DNA of 35,393 nt from CAZZNQ01 sp964655775 (GTDB taxonomy: Bacteria > Planctomycetota > Brocadiia > SM23-32): NCBI GenBank assembly GCA_964655775.1, contig CAZZNQ010000038.1, positions 1 to 35,393 of the forward strand, given 5' to 3'. Positions within the stretch are counted from its first letter, which is position 1. The number at the start of each line of letters is the position of its first letter. Under the pieces are notes generated by a model. It did no database searches. It had not been told where the DNA came from and was given only the letters and a program-made list of their open reading frames with translations. Below, in pieces: positions 16,411 to 25,000 of the stretch. The translations under genes were made by a program, and so were the position numbers.

Positions 16411-19400
16411 CTACCTTCTGCGGTGAGTGGCCTTGGTTTCACTTTCTTGGCCCCTTAGAAGTAGACTGACGAAAGCGCTGTCGTTGAAGAGATCTCTTTT
16501 CGTGTTCGCCAGGCGAACGGCGACGACCTCCAGTGAGGGGATGATGTACATGCGGCATTTGCCGGCGCCCAGAGCGGCAAACAGGTCGGGGTAGCCCTTC
16601 GGGTAGATCCAGCCTCCCGGGGCGCCGGTTGGGGCGGAGTGGACACGGAACGCCCCCTGTCCGCCCGGATGATTCAGCCACAAAGCAAGGCCGTGGCCGG
16701 CGTTGGTCTTGCTGGGTCTGACGAGTTCGTCAAGCAGTTCTGGCCGGACGATCTGCCTGCCGTTCCATTCGCCGCCCTGCAGCAGNNNNNNNNNNACCCC
16801 GTCGTTGCGGAGAAACTCGCCGTACTTCGCCCACTCCCGCGCGGTCAGGTGTGCGCCGTTGGGGATGTGCGGGTTGCCGGAGGCGTCGTGCACCCAGTCG
16901 CCGATCTCCACGCCGATCGGATCGAGGATGCGCCGCTTCAGGTAATCCAGCGGCGTCTCCTTCCGCGGCGCGAGCTTCCGCTTCATGATCTCGCCCAAGA
17001 CGTAGTAGCAGCTGGGGCCGTACCGGAACGTCACGCCCGGCGCGCGTGCGGCCCGTACGCCTACGGCATGCTCGTACAGGTCGGTTGCGAGCGTCGGCCG
17101 GTCATGGCCCTGCAGGTGCCTAACGTCCTGCACCAGCCCGGCGCTGAGGTCGAGCAGGTGGCGGAGGGTGATCTGGCTCTTGCGGTGGTGCCCCCGCCAC
17201 TCGGGCAGCGTCTTGCTGGCAAGCTCATCAAATGACTCAATGAGTCCATCCTCAATCATGGCGGCCACCACCGGTCCCCAGAACGCCTTGGTGGCGCTGT
17301 GCAGATGGACCGCCTTGCCGGGCGTGTGACCGTTATCGTAGCGCTCGAAAACGATTCTGCCCTTCACCATGACTAACGTCGCAAGCCCGCCATGCTGAGC
17401 CGAGTAGTCCGCAGCCATCTCTGCGTGCACGCCATCCGATCCCCTCGGCATGTTCGGTGGGGACGGTGCCGGCTGCAGGCCCGGCGGCTTGCACTCGATG
17501 CTGACCTTGTCCCTGTCTGCATCGGGAATCGGCCAGGCGCACAAGCGGTTACGGGCTCTCGGATCCCCCTTGAGGTGGGCATCCCAGAAGGCCGTGGTCA
17601 CGTCCCGGACGACGGCGGCGGTCTCGGCCTCCGGGCCCCCCCGCCATAGGCCGCCGTAGCCGTTGTCCATACCCTCGATCCAGAGGAGGTACTTGTCACC
17701 GGGCCTGGCGAACCGATAGGGCTCAGTGCGCCACTCGGGAGCGTTCGAGGTGCGGCGGCTGGGCGTCTCGGAGCCCGCCGCGACGAGCATCGGCCTCTCA
17801 ACGTCCTCCCAGGACTTTTCGGTCAGGCCTTGCCCACGGCCCTGCGGCGAAAGCAGCAAGGCGGCGTCGACGCGCGGGTCAGCGAAGGCCGCGGGCGCGC
17901 CGTCTGCGCCCGCCTGAAAGACCTTCATGCCCACGAGCGCACATGCCGCATACGCCCCGATCAGGTGTCCGCCCGCCCCCACCCGTGTCGCGTCCATCCT
18001 GGCCGCCGGCCCGGGTGCCCTGCGGCCGATCTCATCCAGGGAATCGAGGAGGAAACTCACGTCGAGAGCCCGATCCCGCCAGTCTTGACCCAGGTTTCCC
18101 GTGTCGACATGGTCGACCTGCAACACAACGTAGCCATGGGATGCCCAATGACCAACAAGCGGGCTGAAGTCCTCCCGTGAGCCGCCGACGCAATGCGAGA
18201 ACACGATGAGGGGGTATCTCCCGTCCGCCTCGGGGTAGGTAACCCGAATCTGGAGGTCTTGTCCGCGTGGGGCGTCGCGAAGCGTCAGGGTCTCGACGTT
18301 GACCATCCGATGCAGACTCCCTCCGCTCCCGACCTCCGGCACCGCGGCACCGTCTTCCTGCCTTGCGCCGTCCCGGCTCTGACGCCACTCGCCGGCGCCC
18401 TGGACGACCGCCAGCACGCGAGCAAGTTCGTCGCGAGAGATCCTCTCGTCTCGGTCCAGATCGAGGCGCTGGAATGCGGCCTTCAGACGTTCGGGCGCCT
18501 CTTCGGCGGACAGCGCGCCGTCGCCGTCGCGGTCGAACATTCGCAGTATCGCCTTGACCCGCTGACTTCCCCCGGTTTGGCCCGTCTGAGGCGGTTCTCG
18601 GGTTTGCCCGGCATGTTCCGGCGGGCGGCCGGACACGATCGTGTGGACCATTGTCTTCAGCGCATCGATGTCGCGTTTCACCAGCAGATACGGACGATCT
18701 ATCATGAGCACGCCCGCAACGCCGATATCACGCGCCACCCACGGAGTGAAGCCCGCACCGCCGGGATCGCTGCCCTCCAGAGTGTTCCCTTCTTCGTCCA
18801 GCCGCCAGATCCACGTGCCCAGTCCGTAACCCACCGAGCCGCGAGCACCGGGAGCCGCGTAGCCGATGCCCTGCCCCTCGGTGTGATTGCGGAATATCTC
18901 GTCCACGGACTTCCTGGAGAGCATTCGGCGCCCTTCGTATACCCCGTCGTTCTCCAGCATCCTGACGAGCCGGGCATAGTGCAGCAGGGAGGTCTCCGCC
19001 GTGCCGGCCACCCACGGGTTGTCTGTCTTCTTCTCCAGGCGCCTGTTGCCTCCTGTACCGCCCCTGCCGCCCCCGACCGTCCAGCGTCCGTAACGCGTGG
19101 TGGTCATCCCGAGTGGCTCACGTATGCGCTCGTCGAAGAATTCATACCACGTCTGGCCCGTCACGACCTCTGCCACGCGGGCCGCGACCTGGAATCCGCA
19201 TCCGCCGTACCGGAGCTTGGTGCCCGGTGGTTCCTGGAGCGGGGCCTCAGCGATGTTGTTCACGCACTTCTCCACTGTCATGCCGGGCGCGTTGATGCCC
19301 GGCACGCGGCTGGGCAGACCGCTGGTGCACGACAGGCACTGCCGTATCGTGATCTCCGCCTTTTCGTCGTCGAAGGACGGTATGTAATCCGAAACCCGGT

Positions 19401-20697
19401 CGTCGAGGTCGATCTTGCCGTCGTCGACCAGCGTCATGATGGCCGCGACCGCCAGCCACTTGCTGGCCGAGGCGATGCGGATGACAGTCCCGTCGTCGTA
19501 TCCGCCGAAGGTCTGGTGGTAGATCTCTCTGTCGTCCTTGAACAGAATCAGGCCGGCACCGTCCAGCCTGTATTTCGCCACCATCTGCTTCACGTGTTGC
19601 GTGACCGGCGCAAAGTCATATTCTGCACCCTCTCCGACGGCGTGCTCCTGGCGAGAAACGGAATCCGACGCCGAGAGCTCTTCCTCCTGGCTGCATTGCC
19701 CTTCGGTCTCCTCTTCCAACCGGTGTGTTGCGAGCCACTGTCGGGCCGCGCCGTTATCCTTGAGATAGGCGTCGCAGAAGGCAATTGCCGCCTGCGCGAT
19801 CCAGCCATGATGCCGCGGGTCGCGCGGACCTGCCGGGTAATACGGCTCTGAATCCGTGAAGGCGTGATGCGCCGCGCCGGTGATCGACACCAGGAACTTG
19901 CGCTCGCTGCCCAGCCGGTCGTAGGCAGTGCGCAGCATCGATGGATCGTTCCGCACCTGTCGCATCCACCCATAGTCCCGCGTGCCTGTGACAATGAGTG
20001 CCGGGGTGGTAACTCCCGCCCAGGACCCGTCGTAGAGCGATTCGCCCCGGGGGTTTGCACGCGCCGCGACCTGCGGAGAAAGCGCAATGACGGCCTCGAC
20101 TCGCCCATCCCGGTATGTGTGCACCGTCCCGTCGGGGCCTTTGCTCGTCAGCCCCGCGAGAGCCAGCGCGGTGGTCGACCCGGCGCATTGCCCGGCGGCT
20201 GTGATGCGGTGGCCGTCCATACGTTCCCGCAGGAACTGGGGACAGTCTTCAGACAGAACGTGGTCGATGGCGAATCGAAGGTCGGCGACGCGGTCCGGAA
20301 AGCTCAGCGACCTGAGAGCAGCAATGCCACCGCGCTCCACTGTCCTGCGATCGCTCCCCGGATGTGTCACGAACACGACGGCGAACCCCGCGCCGGCAAG
20401 AGGCTCCCCCAGGTAGCCGTAGGCCGTGGCCGACTCTCCACCTCCGTGGGAGAACACCACGAGCGGGCAGCCGTTGCTTTCCTCGGGGGTTTTCGGCGCG
20501 TAAATGCGAACCGGGATATCCCGTTTGCGATCCGAGTCCGTCCAGGTCGCGTCCCGCACTGCCACCTGGCGCGCGTCGTCACCGGGCGAGTACGCGGCTG
20601 GCTCTTGTGCTGCCAACGCGTTGGGGTTCAGCAGAAACGCGACCAACGCAACGCACGTAATGCCTGTCCAGCCAATATTCAGCCTGAACCCGGTCAT
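16411..20697 (-). CDS. Giant secreted protein: (alpha/beta hydrolase + beta-lactamase-like) x2 with EF-hand linker
   Basis: The product of about 1428 residues has a signal peptide (1-30). Hydrolase 1 (about 40-330) has a Cys in the nucleophile elbow (GQCAG, C171), D241 and H277/H278. Beta-lactamase/transpeptidase-like domain 1 (about 360-690) has S410-x-x-K413 and Y497 (YGG). An EF-hand pair has loops D722-E733 and D746-E757. Hydrolase 2 (about 800-1050) is closest to the hydrolase encoded next upstream, but its nucleophile position is Leu912 and its His position is Asn1012. Beta-lactamase-like domain 2 (about 1090-1415) has S1134-x-x-K1137 and Y1226. Class C-type domains of this sort are commonly esterases. 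Both modules are in one frame with no stop between them. Ten Ns (16786-16795) cut domain 2; sequence on both sides fits one frame, but the true gap size is unknown. ATG 20697 follows TGGAGATACACGAT. Confidence 0.85.
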   Translation of the reverse strand: MTGFRLNIGWTGITCVALVAFLLNPNALAAQEPAAYSPGDDARQVAVRDATWTDSDRKRDIPVRIYAPKTPEESNGCPLVVFSHGGGESATAYGYLGEPLAGAGFAVVFVTHPGSDRRTVERGGIAALRSLSFPDRVADLRFAIDHVLSEDCPQFLRERMDGHRITAAGQCAGSTTALALAGLTSKGPDGTVHTYRDGRVEAVIALSPQVAARANPRGESLYDGSWAGVTTPALIVTGTRDYGWMRQVRNDPSMLRTAYDRLGSERKFLVSITGAAHHAFTDSEPYYPAGPRDPRHHGWIAQAAIAFCDAYLKDNGAARQWLATHRLEEETEGQCSQEEELSASDSVSRQEHAVGEGAEYDFAPVTQHVKQMVAKYRLDGAGLILFKDDREIYHQTFGGYDDGTVIRIASASKWLAVAAIMTLVDDGKIDLDDRVSDYIPSFDDEKAEITIRQCLSCTSGLPSRVPGINAPGMTVEKCVNNIAEAPLQEPPGTKLRYGGCGFQVAARVAEVVTGQTWYEFFDERIREPLGMTTTRYGRWTVGGGRGGTGGNRRLEKKTDNPWVAGTAETSLLHYARLVRMLENDGVYEGRRMLSRKSVDEIFRNHTEGQGIGYAAPGARGSVGYGLGTWIWRLDEEGNTLEGSDPGGAGFTPWVARDIGVAGVLMIDRPYLLVKRDIDALKTMVHTIVSGRPPEHAGQTREPPQTGQTGGSQRVKAILRMFDRDGDGALSAEEAPERLKAAFQRLDLDRDERISRDELARVLAVVQGAGEWRQSRDGARQEDGAAVPEVGSGGSLHRMVNVETLTLRDAPRGQDLQIRVTYPEADGRYPLIVFSHCVGGSREDFSPLVGHWASHGYVVLQVDHVDTGNLGQDWRDRALDVSFLLDSLDEIGRRAPGPAARMDATRVGAGGHLIGAYAACALVGMKVFQAGADGAPAAFADPRVDAALLLSPQGRGQGLTEKSWEDVERPMLVAAGSETPSRRTSNAPEWRTEPYRFARPGDKYLLWIEGMDNGYGGLWRGGPEAETAAVVRDVTTAFWDAHLKGDPRARNRLCAWPIPDADRDKVSIECKPPGLQPAPSPPNMPRGSDGVHAEMAADYSAQHGGLATLVMVKGRIVFERYDNGHTPGKAVHLHSATKAFWGPVVAAMIEDGLIESFDELASKTLPEWRGHHRKSQITLRHLLDLSAGLVQDVRHLQGHDRPTLATDLYEHAVGVRAARAPGVTFRYGPSCYYVLGEIMKRKLAPRKETPLDYLKRRILDPIGVEIGDWVHDASGNPHIPNGAHLTAREWAKYGEFLRNDGXXXXLLQGGEWNGRQIVRPELLDELVRPSKTNAGHGLALWLNHPGGQGAFRVHSAPTGAPGGWIYPKGYPDLFAALGAGKCRMYIIPSLEVVAVRLANTKRDLFNDSAFVSLLLRGQESETKATHRRR
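16786..16795. other. Assembly gap (10 Ns)
   Basis: Ten unknown bases lie inside beta-lactamase-like domain 2, between EFLRNDG and LLQGGEWNGRQIV. The count of ten is probably conventional; the protein fits with about four residues missing, but duplicated or lost sequence cannot be excluded. Confidence 0.95.
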
Positions 20698-20788
20698 ATC
20701 GTGTATCTCCATTGTGCCGTAGAGCGCTCGCGGAGCCATTTACCTCCGCCATAGAATGAAACGATCTTCCTGTCCGATCCCTGCGGAA

Positions 20789-22087
20789 TCAGCGTTCGGC
20801 AGGAGCGGGGGCGGCGACGCGGAAGCCATTGTTTGAATCCGCGAAGTTGGGCCCACGGGCGCTGCGCAGGCCGCATCGGGTATTCGGGGCGATATTTCTC
20901 CAGCTCCCTCCTCGCCTCATGCGTCCGGGCACGTAGCTGTGGTCGCGAACGGTGACGAATGGCCCTTCTGCAGTCATGGGGCCGTTGAAGAGGCTGCCGG
21001 AGACCCAATCTCCACCCACCCAGGCGGAACCGTCGCCGGAGACATGGCCTGGGGCAAGCCGGCGGCCGGGATTCACATCGCTCACCTCCCTGTTGGTAAT
21101 CCTCGCGGCCCCGTACGTGAGACGCCCGAGCGCGCCCGATAGCAGGAAGTCGGCTGCCGGCTTGTCGTCCCGGAGATACGCATCCCAGAAGGCGGCGGAC
21201 ACGCTGCGGACCCAGCTCACTTGCTCCGGAATATCCGGGCCTGCGTTCGTGTAGCCCATGGTGCCCGTGATCCCGCCGAAGCCGTGGTAAGCACTATCGA
21301 TGGTGACGAGATACTTGTCCTGCGGCGGCGCATATCTGAACGGATCCAGCCTCCAGGTCCAAGCCTCGCCGTGGCGTCCCCAGTCGTTCGATCCGGTGAT
21401 GGTCATGGCTGGCTGCGTGAAGCCGCGCCACGATTCCTCTTCCAGCATCGCGCCTTTCCCCTGCGGGGAGATCAGCAAGAATGCCCGCGGGCGCTCGTCG
21501 GCGTGGCTATGGTGTCGCCCGGAGAGCGTCCTGGTCGTGACCCCGCCCACAAGCTGTGCCGTGTGGGCACCGAACGAGTGCCCGCCTACCCCGACGGCGC
21601 TCTTGTCCATCCTCCCCTGCAACCCCTCGATGCGTTCCGCGATCTCGTCGAGCGAGTCGAGGATGAATGCGACGTCCTGCGGCCGGTTGGCCCAGTCCCG
21701 GAATCCGGTCACGCGGGACCCTTTGTCAAGAGCGCGCGAGTCGGAGTGATTGGCCTGGATGCAGACGTAGCCGTGGCTGGCCCAGTGCCGGATCAGCGGC
21801 TGGTAGTCGTCCTTCGTGCCGGTTGCGCCATGGGACCAAACGATGACAGGCACCGGGTTGTCGCTGTCCGGCCACGTCACCCGAAGCTGGAGGTCCTTGC
21901 CCCGCGCGTCATCGCGCAACACCAGCATCGGCTCGGCAGCCACCGCGTACTCCCGTGTTGTTGCTCCGTAGAGGCCGGAATCCTCGGCGAGAGCGCGTGG
22001 GCAACCCGCCGTGGCGAGTGCAAGTGCTGCACAAGCCAGGAACAACTCCGCTCTGCGAACGAAACGGTGTTGGGCTGCACGTCTCAT
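20789..22087 (-). CDS. Secreted alpha/beta hydrolase with FGE-like C-terminal tail
   Basis: The 432-residue product has an N-terminal export signal (about 12-34). The hydrolase domain (about 50-310) has the oxyanion region WSHGATG, nucleophile S171 in GGHSFG, D235 in TGSND and H268 in SAYHGFG. It resembles PAF-acetylhydrolase/chlorophyllase-type esterases. Residues of about 385-425 (RMRRGGSWRNIAPNTRCG then NNGFRVA) instead match the last strand-loop of FGE-sulfatase (SUMF1-like) domains. Only this tail is present, so the protein is a chimera and the tail cannot be a working formylglycine-generating enzyme. The ATG overlaps the stop of the upstream gene (ATGA) and follows GGGAGGTGACAGTCG. This is the only gene of the operon without EF-hands. 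The gap to the next gene is 91 bp. Confidence 0.83.
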   Translation of the reverse strand: MRRAAQHRFVRRAELFLACAALALATAGCPRALAEDSGLYGATTREYAVAAEPMLVLRDDARGKDLQLRVTWPDSDNPVPVIVWSHGATGTKDDYQPLIRHWASHGYVCIQANHSDSRALDKGSRVTGFRDWANRPQDVAFILDSLDEIAERIEGLQGRMDKSAVGVGGHSFGAHTAQLVGGVTTRTLSGRHHSHADERPRAFLLISPQGKGAMLEEESWRGFTQPAMTITGSNDWGRHGEAWTWRLDPFRYAPPQDKYLVTIDSAYHGFGGITGTMGYTNAGPDIPEQVSWVRSVSAAFWDAYLRDDKPAADFLLSGALGRLTYGAARITNREVSDVNPGRRLAPGHVSGDGSAWVGGDWVSGSLFNGPMTAEGPFVTVRDHSYVPGRMRRGGSWRNIAPNTRCGLRSARGPNFADSNNGFRVAAPAPAER

Positions 22088-25000
22088 CGACTGTCACCTC
22101 CCTGTAGTGTGCCTCTGTAGATCCAGGCCGTGTTGTGATTCCTGCGGTTGTTCCCCCATAGGTCGTATCCGCCGGTGTAGATCTCTGAGTCCGACCAGGG
22201 GGCAATCTCCACCGTCCGAGTCGAGATGAGGCGCGGATGGTCCCTGAGGCTGGAATCGAAGATCCGGACGACCTCGTAGCTGGCGTCGGCATTACGTATT
22301 ATCAGCCAGGCCGCGTTCATGTCGCCGGGTCTAATTGCGGCCACCGTCACCCAATGGACAGGTTCGCCCGAGCCCGGGTGTCTGCCGGGGACGAAGCGGT
22401 TGTAAGCTGTCAGCCCGCCCCCGATCGGACGCACGCCCCATTGCTGACGCAAGAAGGCCCGCGAATCGAGTTCGACCTCCACGCGGAAGCCGTCCTTCGG
22501 ATCGATGCGGAGGATCCTGCCGGGACGCTCGCGGGAACCCACGATCACCTCGTGGTCCTCACCGGGCATGCGAACCGCCGTGATCCCCCTTAGACCGGCG
22601 CCGTACTTGCCTTCGTCCACGTCCCACGTGAACACTTCCTCCCACGCCGGTTGCGCTCCGTCGATGCGGCGCACCAGGCGCGGGGCCACGGAGCAGTAGG
22701 CTTCTCCGTTCGCTTCGCAGAAGGCGGACACGCGCTTGAAGGACCCGCCTTCGAAATTGGGGTTCGTGTACTCGGGCTCGGCGTCCCATCGAATGCCGCC
22801 CGGGCTGTCCGGGTCATAGGCACCTGAGTAGATCTCGCCCGCTCCTGTGCCGGCGAAGATCCGGTCCACCCCCGTTCTCCGGTCGCGATGAACGCCGAAC
22901 GCGCGGACGTAGGCGCGCGGTGCTCGGGTGCTGATCGGACACTCCTCCCAGCGCCCCGAGCTGTCATCGCGTACGACGCATGAGAGGGGGCTTGACTCGC
23001 GGCGCAGTGCAAAGGCCGACGAGGCTTCAGCGACCAGGAGTACCACCGGCGCAGCGAGCGCCTGCCCCGTGTAATCGGTTCTGAATGTCACCGACTCCAT
23101 GGCGTTGACGCGAAGCGCGCCCGGGAAGTTCTGTTCCACCTCCCACGGTTCGTCCGGGCCCCGCTTGACGAGGATCTGGGCGCCTGGGCTCGGATCGTCC
23201 CCGGGAAGATCGGTGGCATAGCCGAGCGCCGCGAACAGACTGCCCCCATGGCTCACCAGTCGCATCAGCTCGACACCGCCCATGAACTGCCCTTTCCTGT
23301 CGCGCGTTCCGGGCTCGTAATCGCGCGTGAACCGAATGCCTGTCGCGGCCCGGTCTTCAGATTCCCTTGTCAGAAACGCGATCGCCCTGCCCGTAACCTT
23401 GACGTCGCCTTCGTCGCCGAACCAGGCATTGATCTCCCCATGGCTGCGATCGCTGGCGTCCACCACTTCGGCCGGAATACGCGCGGCGCGCAGCTTGCTG
23501 GCGAAGGCCTCGGCCTGGGCCTTTCGGGTAGGATTCGACTGCTCGCGCATGCCGCGGCTGTAGCAGATCAGGAACGGCGGGATGCCTTTCCCTGCAGCAA
23601 CGTGGGTAACGGGCGTAGCGTCTCGCCAGACTTCGGGATCGTCGCCGAAGATCTGACCGTAGAAGGCGGCCGCACGGGACTGCATCAGTGTCGGCAAGTC
23701 GTAGGTGTTCGTGTCCAGAGCGACTACGCCCTTCAGGATCGAAAGGTCCTCTCCGACTGCCTGCAGGTGACGCCCATCGGTGGCGACCAGAGCCGCCAGG
23801 TGAGCGCCCGCCGAGTGCCCCATGAGGAAGATCTGGTCTGGGTCTCCGCCGTGTTCAGCGACATGATCGCGTACCCATGCCAGGGCCCGGGCCACGTCCT
23901 GGACGTTGGCGGGATGCTTGCCCTCGGGGAGTAGCTGGTAGTTCATGCTGACGAACACCCAGCCCAGATTGGTGAAGAATTCGGCCTTCTGGCCAACCGC
24001 CGACTTGTCGCCCCGCCGCCAGCCGCCTCCGTGGATGTACACCATCACCGGCAAGCCCTCGGCGTTCTTTGGTGCATAGATATCCAGGCGCTGAGCGTCA
24101 TGCACTCCGTACTCAACGTCCATACTTGTGGCAATCCGGCCTGTCGCCACCGGGGCTCCAGGGCCGCGTGCGCTCTGCGCGGTAGCTTCGTCATGGGCCG
24201 TCTGGTCAGGCAGTTCCCCGCGATAGATCCACGCTGTGTTCAGGTGCGAGGGCCCGCCGAACGCGTCGAAGCCCGCGAAGTACCAGACCCGGCCCGCCTC
24301 CTCGGGGAACGGGGACGGCCGGATCGTGCGGGTGGCGCGCAGGCCGCCGCTTTCGCGGTTCGGAATCGGGTGCGCAGGATCGAAGACACGGCCCAGCCCG
24401 TAGTCTCCGGCGCCGTAGCGCACGAGGTACCATGCGCTGGCGCCCATCTGGTTTGGGTTGCGGAAGGTGCCCCCGCCCGGATGTCGGGTGCCCAGTGCGA
24501 TGAGGTGCACAAGCTCACCATTCAAAGGGTGCCTGACTGGCAGCATGTCGTTGTACGCGATCAGGGCCATACCGCCTCGGCCGTCGTCGGGGATCTGCCA
24601 CAGGTCCATGAGCGCGGACCGCACGTCGAACTCAACGCCCCGGCGTTCGCCTTCGGGCAGACGCGGGTCGATCCGGTCGATGGCTCCCGGATGCTCGCGG
24701 GCGCCTAGGAGGGTGCCGTCTGGGAGGGCAGGGAGGCCGCGCATGCCGAACCAGGGGCGCTGGGTATCGGGATTGGGGTGGGACCACGTCCACCCGGTGA
24801 CGCGTTCCCAGGTGGGCTCCGGGCCGTCGACGCGGCGGAACAGTCCTCCGTTCTCGGGCTTCGTAGGCTCCAGGTCCACAGTAAGATAAACGGAGCCACC
24901 AGCTTCCGCAGCCGCCATGAACCGACGCTCACGGCCGGACCATTCCGCCGTCGTTTCCCACGCCACGCGCCCTGGTGCGCCCGGGGCATAGGCACCGCGG

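Noticed and set aside
18193..19851. A 552-codon plus-strand frame inside the giant hydrolase/beta-lactamase-like gene
   Set aside because: It is antisense to domains with clear catalytic motifs and has no domain of its own.
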